The position numbers and the translations under genes are program-made. From positions 1 through 24,216 of the forward strand of contig SLSG01000141.1 in NCBI GenBank assembly GCA_007130545.1: 24,216 nt of DNA, given 5' to 3'. Under the pieces are notes generated by a model that saw only the letters and a program-made list of their open reading frames with translations, was not told where the DNA came from and did not search any database. Below are positions 15,974 to 24,216 of this stretch, in pieces. Positions within the stretch are counted from its first letter, which is position 1; each line of letters opens with the position of its first letter. Origin of the DNA: Bacteroidales bacterium (GTDB taxonomy: Bacteria > Bacteroidota > Bacteroidia > Bacteroidales > UBA7960).

Positions 15974-18900
15974 TTACAACGAAAGCTTGACGCCCATTAA
16001 AATGGTTCTGGGGGAAGGATATGAACCGTAGTCCTGTCCCCTGAAGAATAAGCCGTCGTTGATCACATCCGGGTCAAAGCCTATGTAATTGGTGAAGGTG
16101 AGGAGGTTCTGTGCAGACACGTAAACCCGGAAGCTGTCGATCCCCTGAGGGAAGTAACGGAAATTACCTTCCCTGAAGGTATATCCAAGTTGTATGCTTT
16201 GCACCCTAAGAAAGGATCCGTCCATGAACCACCGGTCTGATACCCGGTTATTGCCGTTGGGGTCGCCGATGATGGCACGCGGCCATTTGTCGGAGGTGCC
16301 TTCACCCCGCCAGTAGTTTTCGTAGGACTCCACAGTATAGTTCCCATGGTTCAGTCCGTTGAGGATGGAATAGGGTCCGTTTAAGAGGGTGTTGCCATAA
16401 ACACCCTGAAGGAATATGGCCAGGTCAAAACCCATGTAGGCGAAATCGGCATTGATCCCACCGGTAAGTTTCGGGAAGGCGCTGCCGTGGTATACTCTGT
16501 CCCCGTCGTTGATCACACCGTCCCCGTTTATGTCTTTGAAGCGCACATCTCCTGGGCGGGTGGCGGCGGACTGGAATGCGTGGTCGTTGATTTCCTGCTG
16601 GTTCTGGAAAATGCCGTCAAACACCCATCCGTAAAGCTGGCCCATAGACCCACCTACCTCCGTCTTGCTCATATAGGTCAGAACCGGGTCGTCCAGTTCC
16701 CCGATCTTGGTCACCTCATTTTTCAGCGTCGTGATGTTGGCCGAAACATTATAGTGGAACCGGCCTTCTGCCTTGCGGTAAGAAGCAGAGAACTCAAAGC
16801 CCTGGTTTCTCATAGAAGCCGCATTGGTGACCGGATTGCCAACGGTTCCGGTTGACCATGGAACGGGAGAGGCGAACAAGATGTCATTCGCGTCGTTCAT
16901 ATAATACTCGGCGGAAAATTCTAACCGGTAACCCATTAAGGCGGCATCAAAGCCAAAACTCCTGGTGATCCTTTCTTCCCAACGGATGGACGGGTCGATA
17001 ATGTTGGTCTGGATACCTCCCCTGGGGAGAGAGCCACCGAATACGTAAGTGGCGTATTGGTTGATAAAGCTTTCGTAAAGGTAATCGCCGATGTTCTCGT
17101 TCCCGATTTTTCCCCAGCCACCCCGGATCATCAGGTTATCTATCAAGGCCACATTGAAAAAATCTTCCGAGCTGATCTTCCATCCAAGTGAAACAGACGG
17201 GAAATCACCGTACTTGTTTCCGGGACCGAACCTGGACGAATAGTCACGACGGAAATTCACCGTGGTGAAATATCTGTCATCGAACGAATAGCTGGCACGG
17301 CCCAGGTAGGAGATCATTGTATGCTCCGCCTTATTTCCGAAAGCATTTCGGTTATCTGGTCCGGCTGTGATGACCTCCAGGTAGGGTTCTGTAAAGCCTT
17401 CAGAGTGTGCGTGGGTCTGGGCAAAGTAGTCATACTGGGCGGTGTAACCAGCTACCATGCCCACTTTGTGCCGGTCAAATGTATTGTTATAGCTCAGTGT
17501 ATGCTCCATCAGCATATAGGGGTTCTCTCCCCGCCACTGGTTCATGAATGCGATCGAATTTGTGTGTCGCGACCCGATGTTGTATTTGGGAATGAACTCG
17601 TGGTTCAGCCAGTCGGTGCGGTCATAGCTCAGATTGACCCGGTAGTTGAGCCCTTCGAAAAGTTTCAGGTCTCCGTAGATGACAGCCAGGAGCCTGTACC
17701 TTTGGGTGGCAATGTTTCGCAGGTGATTGAAACCCACTTGGTTTCCCACGATCTGGTCATGGATGGCATCGATGCCGCCACCGAATCCTCCCAGGTTGTT
17801 CTCGTCATAAACCGGGACGGTTGGGATGGAGATCAACGTACCGATGATGGGAGGTTCCCATTGGGAGCCAGACAGCCTTACCTGTTCGGTATGTCCGTAA
17901 AGGATGGATTGCCCGAATTTAAACCGGCCCTTTTCCTGGTCGGCATTCAGCCGGATGGAATAGCGCGTGTAGTGAGGGGGAGGTCCCGCCATCGTCCCGC
18001 TCTGATCAAAAAAGTTGAAGCTTGCAAAGTAGCGGCTGTTCGCCGTACCCCCGCTCAGGGAAAGGGCATGGTCGGTGATGTGCCCTGTTTCAAACACGGC
18101 ATCCTGCCAATCGGTATCGATGTCCGTAATGTATTCATCCCTGTTCGGATTGTTGCCACGTGCCAGGAATATGCCTGCATTTTGCCTGGCCGTGTTGTTC
18201 AGTTCCTGGTATTGTTCCCTGTTGGTCAGGTTCCAGCGGTGGGTCACATTCTGCCATCCGTAACTCCCTTCATAATTGATACGCAGATCGCCTGCCTGTC
18301 CCCTTTTTGTGGTGATGATAATTACCCCGTTCGCTCCGCGCGCGCCATAAATGGCGGCGGCAGAAGCATCTTTTAAGACCTGGATTGATTCAATGTCGGA
18401 TGGGTTCAGGTCGGTGATCCCCCCGGTTCGGGAATCCGAGCCCCCGAACTGTCCGGTGCTTACTCCGACAAAATTGGCGATGGGCACGCCATCCACAACA
18501 TAAAGTGGCTCCGTATTGGAGAACGATCCGACGCCCCTGATTTTGACATGGGGAACTGCACCGGGCTCACCGCTTCCCTGAACGGTCACCCCGCTCACCT
18601 GTCCCTGGAGGGCCCGGGCGATGTTGTGTCCTGAGACCCTTTCCAGATTGTCTACATTTACGACCGATACTGATCCGGTCAGGTCCGCTTTGGGCTGGGT
18701 CCCGTAGCCTATGACGACCATTTCCTGAAGCGTTGCGATATCAGACTGCATGGCTACGTTGATGATCCCCCTTCCCTCAACCTGAACTGTTTCACTGATA
18801 AAACCCACAAAGGAGAAGCGCAGGGAGGCATCCGGACTGGAAACGGCAATGGCGAATTCCCCATTTACATCAGTGACGGTACCCCTGCTTGTGCCGGGCT

Positions 18901-19051
18901 CTAAAATATTAACACCCGGAAGGGTTATGCCCGTAGCGGCCTCGGTAACGGTTCCCCGGACCATATGTTCCTGGGCCAACGCATTGCCTGCCGCAAAAAA
19001 CAACACCAACAAGCCGGTGATGCCCGCTCTAATAAGATACTTCTTACCCAT
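15974..19051 (-). CDS. SusC/RagA-like TonB-dependent oligosaccharide transporter
   Basis: 1025 residues from the ATG at 19051 (MGKKYLIRAG). An in-frame ATG at 19099 is rejected because it lies inside the predicted -7 box. A signal peptide (about 1-27, ending ALAQ) is followed by a carboxypeptidase-regulatory-like domain (about 31-103: VRGTVTEAATGITLPGVNI, GTVTDVNGEF). Next come a TonB box-like stretch (EMVVIGYGTQ, 110-119) and the plug (about 120-225: ARALQGQVSGVTV, IRGVGSFSNTEPLYVVDGVP). The rest is the 22-strand barrel, ending PSPRTILMGVKLSL with the usual aromatic/hydrophobic C-terminal strand. It imports oligosaccharides across the outer membrane using TonB energy, in complex with the SusD-like protein encoded 28 bp downstream. 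It is the first gene of the operator-controlled unit, directly downstream of the HTCS gene. Confidence 0.96.
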   Translation of the reverse strand: MGKKYLIRAGITGLLVLFFAAGNALAQEHMVRGTVTEAATGITLPGVNILEPGTSRGTVTDVNGEFAIAVSSPDASLRFSFVGFISETVQVEGRGIINVAMQSDIATLQEMVVIGYGTQPKADLTGSVSVVNVDNLERVSGHNIARALQGQVSGVTVQGSGEPGAVPHVKIRGVGSFSNTEPLYVVDGVPIANFVGVSTGQFGGSDSRTGGITDLNPSDIESIQVLKDASAAAIYGARGANGVIIITTKRGQAGDLRINYEGSYGWQNVTHRWNLTNREQYQELNNTARQNAGIFLARGNNPNRDEYITDIDTDWQDAVFETGHITDHALSLSGGTANSRYFASFNFFDQSGTMAGPPPHYTRYSIRLNADQEKGRFKFGQSILYGHTEQVRLSGSQWEPPIIGTLISIPTVPVYDENNLGGFGGGIDAIHDQIVGNQVGFNHLRNIATQRYRLLAVIYGDLKLFEGLNYRVNLSYDRTDWLNHEFIPKYNIGSRHTNSIAFMNQWRGENPYMLMEHTLSYNNTFDRHKVGMVAGYTAQYDYFAQTHAHSEGFTEPYLEVITAGPDNRNAFGNKAEHTMISYLGRASYSFDDRYFTTVNFRRDYSSRFGPGNKYGDFPSVSLGWKISSEDFFNVALIDNLMIRGGWGKIGNENIGDYLYESFINQYATYVFGGSLPRGGIQTNIIDPSIRWEERITRSFGFDAALMGYRLEFSAEYYMNDANDILFASPVPWSTGTVGNPVTNAASMRNQGFEFSASYRKAEGRFHYNVSANITTLKNEVTKIGELDDPVLTYMSKTEVGGSMGQLYGWVFDGIFQNQQEINDHAFQSAATRPGDVRFKDINGDGVINDGDRVYHGSAFPKLTGGINADFAYMGFDLAIFLQGVYGNTLLNGPYSILNGLNHGNYTVESYENYWRGEGTSDKWPRAIIGDPNGNNRVSDRWFMDGSFLRVQSIQLGYTFREGNFRYFPQGIDSFRVYVSAQNLLTFTNYIGFDPDVINDGLFFRGQDYGSYPSPRTILMGVKLSL

Positions 19052-19096
19052 AATCGTGTTTTTTCGATCCCTACTAGTTGATTGGTATAATCTATC

Positions 19097-19157
19097 CAAA
19101 TGTAGTAAGTCACCAAGCGGTGTTGGTGGACAATCATGTAAATGAGGTGGACAATTG
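19097..19157 (-). promoter_or_regulatory. HTCS-type operator plus -7 box of the susC operon
   Basis: On the minus strand there are two perfect copies of ATTGTCCACC (19155-19146 and 19134-19125) at 21-bp pitch, two helical turns. Twenty bp beyond the second copy is TACATTTG (19104-19097), a perfect TAnnTTTG -7 element. No TTTG is present at the -33 position, which is occupied by the end of the proximal repeat. Transcription is predicted to start near 19090, giving a leader of about 40 nt. Direct repeats just upstream of susC are the expected place for an activating HTCS to bind. Confidence 0.82.
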
Positions 19158-19174
19158 TTGAAACGCTAACAATC

Positions 19175-22100
19175 TTAATTTTCCCACCCTGTCAGGCCAA
19201 CATGCAAAGTCTGATTAAAGACATCCCCGTTTAGGAACTCTGATGGGGACAGGTTGAAATGCTTTTTAAAGCACCGGCTGAAATATTTTGGGTCATTGAA
19301 TCCCACTTCATATGCTATTTCGGTGATATTTCCCTTTCCCTCGCGGAGCATAGAGGCAGATTTTTTCAGTCGGATGGAGGTAATGAAGTCATTGGTCGAT
19401 TGCCCGGCAATCGCGGTGAGTTTTTTATGCAGCAGGCTGCGGCTCATACAGAGCTCTTCGGCCAGCATTTTTACATTCAATTCAGGGCTGGACAGGTGTT
19501 CCTCAATCAATTTCACGGTTTTCTCAAGGAACTCCATGTCTCTGGTATTGGTAACCAGTCCCTTGGGGATTGGGTCCAGGCTGGTGCGGAATACCTTTTT
19601 AAGGCGTTTGCGGTTTTCGATGGTGGAGCGGATTTTTGCTTCAAGGACCTCGAGGTTGAAAGGTTTCGGCACATAGTCGTCCGCCCCGGTTTCCAGTCCC
19701 TCTACCAGACTGTGGTCGTCAGATTTTGCCGTCAGCAGGATTACCGGGATATGTGAGGTTTTAATGTCGTTTTTCAGGTGTTGGCAAAGCTGCAGTCCAT
19801 CCATGCCGGGCATCATGATGTCCGACAGGACCAGGTCAGGCATCTGGGTAGTGGCCAGGTCAAGCCCCTCTTTACCGTCAGAGGCATGCAGGACTTTGAA
19901 AGATTTGCCCAAGCTCCCAGTGATGAATTCCCGCATTTCCTGGTCGTCTTCAACAACCAGAATCCGGGGACTGCACTTGGAAAATCGACCTGACTGTGTG
20001 CCGGGGGTGACGGGCCTCCTCATGTCCCCGGCATCTGATGCGATCACATTCTGGTATTGCTGAATGTTCCCTGCCGGTAACACCATTGAATCCCGGTCCA
20101 CTATCTCCTCAGGTAAGTAGCAGTCTGGACCCAGGGGCAGGTGGACCGTAAAAACAGATCCCTCGTCCGGGGAAGTCTTCACGTACAGGGATCCCTTGTG
20201 TATCCGGACCAATTCGCGGATTAGGAACAGACCGATACCGGTTCCCCTGACACTATTGTTCTGAGGCGTCTGCAGGCGGGTAAATTTCTGGAAAATGTCC
20301 CGGACATTTTTCTGCTCCATCCCGATCCCACTGTCACTGACAACGATTTCAAGAACAGGCCCTTGGCCACGGGAGGGATCCACAATAAGGGTACCATAGG
20401 TCTGAAGTGGAAGTTTGTGGAGCCGGATCTCCACTTTCAGTTCCAGTTTTCCTTTTTCCGGGGTGTATTTAAAAGCATTGGATAGCAGGTTGAACAGGAT
20501 GTTTTCGACTTTTTCCCTGTCAAACAATGCAATGATTTCCGGTTCTGGTGCAAGGAAGCTGAAATGGATCTTCTGTTTTTCAGCCAATGGGGTAAATGAC
20601 AGGAAAATTTCCCAGCAAAACCTGACAATATCCCCCCGGCTACATTTCAGACGTTTCTTGCCGCTTTCAATTTTCCGAACGTCCATCAGTTGGTTGATCA
20701 GACGCAACAACCTCCCCGCATTTTTCTGTATCAAACCGAGGTTGGATCTTGCCTCCCCATCGTTGATGATATTGGGATTCTTTAGCAGTTGCTCAAGTGG
20801 TGATAGGATCAGGGTAAGCGGCGTCCTGAATTCGTGAGAAATACTGGTAAAAAAGCTCAACTGTTGTTGGTTGGCGATATGGAGTTTTTTATGCAGCTCC
20901 ACCAGTTTGTCCCGCTGGGCCTGTATTTTGTCATTTTTGAATTCCAGTTGCTGTTTTTGTTCCTCGATCTGTAGCCTTCGATTTTCCAGCTGTTCAAGAG
21001 AAACTTTCAAGTGTTCAGCCTGCTCCTGCAACCTTTCCTTCTGAGAAAGGATTTGTGAGGTGCGCAGTCTGACCTTTTCTTCCAGTTGTTTTTTCTGAAC
21101 CCGGATAATGTAAAGCTTGTAACGGTTGTAGCCAATTATGGTCACGGTGATAAGCAGGATGACCGAAGTGATGAACCACCAGCTGGCGTAGAATGGCGGG
21201 ATGATCCGAATGCCAAGCATGGCCGGATCGCTGCTCCAGTTGTTTTCGCTGTCGGTCGCCTTAACCATCAAGGTATAGTGCCCCCCTGGCAGGTTCATGA
21301 AGGAGGCGAACCTTCGGTTGGGATCCACATAGGTCCACTGGCTGTCAAACCCATCGAGCTTAAAGGCATACTGGACTTTGTGGGGTTGGTCGAATAACAG
21401 GGCAGAAAAAAAGATGGAGAACTCCTTGATGCTATATGGAAGTACCACCTCATCTGTCAGAAGGAGCGAGTGCTCCAAAAGCACCCGGTCGTTGTATTTT
21501 CTTCCCAGTTCCACCGGACGATTGTTCAGTCTAAGATCTGTAAAAACGATATTGGGTTGAATGGTCCTTTCTGTAAGCCTGTCAGGGAAGAAAAAGTTCA
21601 ACCCGTTCATTCCTCCGACATAGAGCATGCCCTCCTTGTTCTGATAGGCTGCCGACCAGTAATACTGATTGTTCCTCAGTCCGTCAGAATAATAGTAGTT
21701 CTTAAATGTTCCGTTGGTTTTACTAAACTTCGAAAGTCCGTAATCAGTCGTCAGCCATAGGTTTTTAAAATCATCCTCCAGAATACCGTAAACCACATTG
21801 TTGGAAAGGCCGTCCGCTTCGCTGTACTGCACGAAACGGAACTGTCCGGGCACCCAGGGGTTCCTTGCCAAATGTGCTAAGCCACTTCCGTATGTACCCA
21901 ACCACAAGTCTCCTTTCGAATCGAGGTGAAGGGAAATGACAAAGTTGCCGGGCAGGCTATGCGGATTGTCCGGGTCATGCAAAAATAGTCGGACATTGCT
22001 GTCATCCATGTGAATACGCCCTTCGTGGTCTGCCCGGACCTGAAATAGCCCAGAGCTGGTTCCCACCCAAAGATTTCCGACTTTATCTAGCTGAAGGGAT

Positions 22101-23674
22101 CCCACGGCAGAGACCGCCTGGCCATTAACCTGTCCGGAATATACCTCTATGGATCCTGTCTCAAGATTAAGGCGGCTCAATCCTTCGCTGGTCCCGACCC
22201 ACAGATTCCCAAATCCGTCCTCCGCCAGAGAGGAGACAAAAGCATCGGGTAAGGCCCCCTGTAATCCGGTCCCGGCTGGAAATGACTCGAAAATACCAGA
22301 TTCGGTTAGTTCCCTGCGCAATCGGTGCAGGCCACCTCCCCAGGTGCCAACATAAAGGTGGCCGTCTGAGGCCCCCAGGATGGCAGACACAAAATTATTG
22401 CCAATGGATGCGGAGTCGTTTTGGTTGAAAGTGTAGTACCTGAAAGTCTCGTCCTTTTTATCGTAGCGGTTCAATCCTCCGCCCGCGGTCCCGATCCACA
22501 AATACTGCTTGTCCTCAAAAACCGCATTGATGGTATTGTGATTCAGTCCGTCACTCCCATTTGAACCCTTATCAAAAAAAGAAAATTGCTTCTGGGTGAC
22601 ATTGTACCTATTGACCCCGCCCTTTTCAGTACCCACCCATACATTCCCCTGGTTATCCGCAAAAAGGCAACTCACAAACTCATTGTTCAGGCCGTAATGG
22701 GTATTTGCCGACTCATACTTGTAATTCTCAAAGTTTTCCGTTTGCGGCTGAAAAACCGAAATCCCTCCCAGTGTGGCAATGGTCAGGCGTCCGTTCAGAT
22801 CTTCCGTGATGTCGCGGACTACGTTGTGGGCAATTGTGGCCGGGTCTTCAGGATTATAATGGAACCAGGTAAACTCCCCTGCTTCTTCCATGCGGTTCAA
22901 CCCGAAATAGGTGCCGACCCATATGCTGCCTGACCTATCCTGATATATGGAATGGACAGTATTGCTTGACAAACTGAGGGGATCATCCGGTATATGCTGG
23001 AAAGTTGTGAATCTCCCGGTGGAATGGTCAAACAGATGCAGCCCGGAATTCGACCCGATCCAGATTCTGTCGTCCCTGTCCTGAAAAATGGTATTGATAT
23101 GATGGCCCGGCAACTCTCCCGGCTCAGTTCCGGCCGTATGCCTGGACTGCACCAGGATATTCCCCTGGGCATCCAACACCTGCACCACATCCAGCCCGGA
23201 ATCCGTTCCCACCCAAATCAGGTTATCTTTACCGCGCATCAAGGCATTTATCCGGCCGGAGACCAGGGATTCAATATTTCTGGTCTGGCTTTCCAGCCGG
23301 GTGACCTTGTCCCTTTCATAAAAATAGATATTCAGCCCATTGTCAGTTCCGATCCAGATGTTCCCGAAATGGTCTTCCTCCAGGGCATAAATAAAATTTC
23401 CCGAGAGCGACCTGTGGCTGGCATCCCGCTTGAATAGTGTGAAATCATAACCGTCATACCTATTCAGTCCGTTCCAGGTGCCAAACCACATAAAGCCTTT
23501 GCTGTCTTTGAATATGCATTGGACCAAATTTTGCGACAAGCCCTCGCTGGTGGTGTAATACTGGAACAAGGTGGTGGTTTTCTGTGCCTGGGAGGTGCTT
23601 TCAAATAAGAACAACAAAAGCAGAAGCAACAGGGCTTTTGTAAAAAGGGACAGATCTTTTCGGCAAGGCTTCAT
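19175..23674 (-). CDS. Hybrid two-component system sensor-regulator (HTCS), AraC output
   Basis: 1499 residues from the ATG at 23674 (MKPCRKDLSL). An in-frame ATG at 23812 is rejected because it precedes the predicted promoter and would bury the signal peptide. After a signal peptide (1-31), the periplasmic sensor has 14 propeller blades with I/LW-I/V-GT-xxGL motifs (about residues 40-700), i.e. two seven-bladed domains, then a Y_Y_Y domain (about 763-826). A membrane helix (about 830-850) leads to a long coiled coil (about 854-939) and HisKA with H947 in SHEFRTP. HATPase_c follows with N1062/N1066, DSGIG (1114) and GTGIGL (1144), then a linker and REC (D1285 in LSDIMMPGMDG, K1337 in KPF). 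A C-terminal AraC-type HTH occupies about 1381-1484 (ITEIAYEVGFNDPKYFSRCF). All catalytic residues are present. It would sense an arabino-oligosaccharide and activate the locus. Confidence 0.97.
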   Translation of the reverse strand: MKPCRKDLSLFTKALLLLLLLFLFESTSQAQKTTTLFQYYTTSEGLSQNLVQCIFKDSKGFMWFGTWNGLNRYDGYDFTLFKRDASHRSLSGNFIYALEEDHFGNIWIGTDNGLNIYFYERDKVTRLESQTRNIESLVSGRINALMRGKDNLIWVGTDSGLDVVQVLDAQGNILVQSRHTAGTEPGELPGHHINTIFQDRDDRIWIGSNSGLHLFDHSTGRFTTFQHIPDDPLSLSSNTVHSIYQDRSGSIWVGTYFGLNRMEEAGEFTWFHYNPEDPATIAHNVVRDITEDLNGRLTIATLGGISVFQPQTENFENYKYESANTHYGLNNEFVSCLFADNQGNVWVGTEKGGVNRYNVTQKQFSFFDKGSNGSDGLNHNTINAVFEDKQYLWIGTAGGGLNRYDKKDETFRYYTFNQNDSASIGNNFVSAILGASDGHLYVGTWGGGLHRLRRELTESGIFESFPAGTGLQGALPDAFVSSLAEDGFGNLWVGTSEGLSRLNLETGSIEVYSGQVNGQAVSAVGSLQLDKVGNLWVGTSSGLFQVRADHEGRIHMDDSNVRLFLHDPDNPHSLPGNFVISLHLDSKGDLWLGTYGSGLAHLARNPWVPGQFRFVQYSEADGLSNNVVYGILEDDFKNLWLTTDYGLSKFSKTNGTFKNYYYSDGLRNNQYYWSAAYQNKEGMLYVGGMNGLNFFFPDRLTERTIQPNIVFTDLRLNNRPVELGRKYNDRVLLEHSLLLTDEVVLPYSIKEFSIFFSALLFDQPHKVQYAFKLDGFDSQWTYVDPNRRFASFMNLPGGHYTLMVKATDSENNWSSDPAMLGIRIIPPFYASWWFITSVILLITVTIIGYNRYKLYIIRVQKKQLEEKVRLRTSQILSQKERLQEQAEHLKVSLEQLENRRLQIEEQKQQLEFKNDKIQAQRDKLVELHKKLHIANQQQLSFFTSISHEFRTPLTLILSPLEQLLKNPNIINDGEARSNLGLIQKNAGRLLRLINQLMDVRKIESGKKRLKCSRGDIVRFCWEIFLSFTPLAEKQKIHFSFLAPEPEIIALFDREKVENILFNLLSNAFKYTPEKGKLELKVEIRLHKLPLQTYGTLIVDPSRGQGPVLEIVVSDSGIGMEQKNVRDIFQKFTRLQTPQNNSVRGTGIGLFLIRELVRIHKGSLYVKTSPDEGSVFTVHLPLGPDCYLPEEIVDRDSMVLPAGNIQQYQNVIASDAGDMRRPVTPGTQSGRFSKCSPRILVVEDDQEMREFITGSLGKSFKVLHASDGKEGLDLATTQMPDLVLSDIMMPGMDGLQLCQHLKNDIKTSHIPVILLTAKSDDHSLVEGLETGADDYVPKPFNLEVLEAKIRSTIENRKRLKKVFRTSLDPIPKGLVTNTRDMEFLEKTVKLIEEHLSSPELNVKMLAEELCMSRSLLHKKLTAIAGQSTNDFITSIRLKKSASMLREGKGNITEIAYEVGFNDPKYFSRCFKKHFNLSPSEFLNGDVFNQTLHVGLTGWEN

Positions 23675-23713
23675 CAGGCAGCGTGGCGTTTCATGAAAGT
23701 AAAACCGATATCC

Positions 23714-23744
23714 TAAATGTACGAACCCGCAGCAAAAAAACAAA
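23714..23744 (-). promoter_or_regulatory. Predicted constitutive-type promoter of the HTCS gene
   Basis: On the minus strand TTTG (23744-23741), 19 bp, then TACATTTA (23721-23714) matches the Bacteroidetes -33/-7 consensus (TTTG, N17-23, TAnnTTTG) with one mismatch. The start would be near 23707, about 33 nt before the ATG at 23674. Unlike the three operator-controlled promoters in this window, it has a -33 box and no TCCACC repeats, which fits low-level unregulated expression of the sensor. Confidence 0.6.
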
Positions 23745-23771
23745 CTTCTTAGAAGTGTAAATATAACACTT
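23744..23771. repeat. Overlapping small inverted repeats upstream of the HTCS promoter
   Basis: ACTTCT-T-AGAAGT (23744-23756) overlaps AAGTGT-N7-ACACTT (23753-23771). They abut the predicted -33 box in an A/T-rich stretch between the HTCS and the neighbouring gene. Either could be an operator or chance symmetry. The rest of 23772-23857 is A/T-rich with nothing else I can support. Confidence 0.3.
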
Positions 23772-23857
23772 AAATACCATCCAAAACAAGATAAACCGAA
23801 AGCAGAAGACAATATTTATCCGGTCTTTTTAAAAATTATAAGTGGAGTCCGAGGGGA

Positions 23858-24216
23858 TTAGGGGACCAGGATCTTGGTGCTGGTAACTCTCCAGGGGGTT
23901 TCTGTCCTGACTATGAACAAACCCGGACGGGTATCAAAACTTAGGGAAAATTCTTCGTATCCCGGAATCTGTTTTCTATAAAGCAACTGCCCGGTTATGC
24001 TGAACACAGAAACGGTTCCTGGTCCGGTATCCGGCATTCGGATCACGATGTGGTCCCCGTTAAAGAATACCATGGCTTCTTCCGGCGCGACGCCCTCCTC
24101 CATTCCCACCCATGGACCGATCATGATGTCATCCAGTCTGAGCTCCGAACGGGGTCCGTCGCTCCCTGCCAAATGGTGGTAGCGCCAAAGCAATTGTACA
24201 TAGTCCTTGTTCAGCA
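23858..24216 (-). CDS. C-terminal part of a T9SS cargo protein (5' end outside window)
   Basis: The minus-strand frame is open from the window edge to a TAA at 23860-23858, giving about 118 residues. The first part (LNKDYVQLLWRYHHLAGSDGPRSELRLDDIMIG) is the end of a beta-sandwich domain of a kind common in large Bacteroidetes extracellular proteins that finish in T9SS tails. The last 75 or so residues are a T9SS type A sorting domain (MVFFNGDHIVIRMPD, VSVFSITGQLLYRK, RPGLFIVRTETPWRVTSTKILVP). The N-terminal domains lie outside, so function cannot be assigned. It points the same way as the HTCS gene, 183 bp upstream of it, with no obvious terminator between them. It may or may not belong to the arabinan locus. 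Confidence 0.8.
   Translation of the reverse strand, partial: LNKDYVQLLWRYHHLAGSDGPRSELRLDDIMIGPWVGMEEGVAPEEAMVFFNGDHIVIRMPDTGPGTVSVFSITGQLLYRKQIPGYEEFSLSFDTRPGLFIVRTETPWRVTSTKILVP

Noticed and set aside
17321..18376. 351-residue plus-strand open frame opposite the SusC gene
   Set aside because: It lies fully antisense to a clear TonB-dependent transporter, has no recognisable domain, signal peptide or upstream promoter, and reads as a codon-bias shadow.
19052..19099. N-terminal extension of SusC to the ATG at 19099
   Set aside because: The ATG sits inside the predicted -7 element (19104-19097), and the extension puts polar residues in front of a normal signal peptide.
23675..23812. N-terminal extension of the HTCS to the ATG at 23812
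   Set aside because: It would start upstream of the predicted promoter and precede a textbook signal peptide beginning at 23674.
23834..23852. Single TCCACT-like half-site upstream of the HTCS
   Set aside because: There is no second repeat 21 bp away and no -7 box at the 20-bp distance that the three accepted sites share.
1..24216. CRISPR arrays, tRNA or rRNA genes, transposases, integrases, phage genes
   Set aside because: I saw no regularly spaced repeats, clover-leaf sequences, rRNA-like stretches or mobile-element proteins; the intergenic regions are short and explained by promoters and hairpins.

Overview
The window comes from a Bacteroidetes (Bacteroidota) chromosome. The evidence is a SusC/SusD-like pair, a one-polypeptide hybrid two-component regulator with an AraC output domain, several type IX secretion (T9SS) C-terminal sorting domains, TAnnTTTG-type -7 promoter elements and almost no Shine-Dalgarno sequences. 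I cannot fix the family or genus from sequence alone. Apart from a gene fragment at each edge, the whole window is one polysaccharide utilisation locus (PUL), best read as an L-arabinan (pectic arabinan or arabinan-rich glycan) utilisation system. Its gene content resembles the B. thetaiotaomicron arabinan PUL, but T9SS export is added.

Layout: bases 3-200 hold the tail of an unrelated nucleotidyltransferase-like gene. A plus-strand operon (456-8268) encodes a GH43 arabinanase with a ricin-type lectin and T9SS tail, a GH146/GH127 beta-L-arabinofuranosidase lipoprotein, a compact GH43 endo-arabinanase, and a second GH43-lectin-T9SS protein paralogous to the first. A second plus-strand unit (8452-11584) encodes a GH51 alpha-L-arabinofuranosidase and a lipoprotein GH43. 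A bidirectional terminator (11608-11639) separates it from a convergent minus-strand block. Read in transcription order, that block is the hybrid sensor-regulator (HTCS, 23674-19175), a SusC-like TonB-dependent transporter, a SusD-like lipoprotein, a small LamG-T9SS protein, an internal terminator, and a second GH51. The right edge holds the C-terminus of another T9SS cargo protein on the minus strand.

Proposed pathway (inference from families and export signals): T9SS-exported and lipoprotein GH43 enzymes cut arabinan at the cell surface. The SusC/SusD complex, probably helped by the LamG protein, imports oligosaccharides. GH51, GH146/127 and the untagged GH43 finish the degradation. The HTCS would sense an arabino-oligosaccharide in the periplasm.

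The most interesting non-coding result is a conserved operator-promoter module present three times: upstream of susC, of the first GH43 operon and of the GH51-GH43 operon. It consists of two roughly 10-bp direct repeats (best copy ATTGTCCACC) at 21-bp pitch, exactly 20 bp from a TAnnTTTG-like -7 box, with no -33 box. It is the best candidate binding site for the HTCS and defines a three-promoter local regulon.
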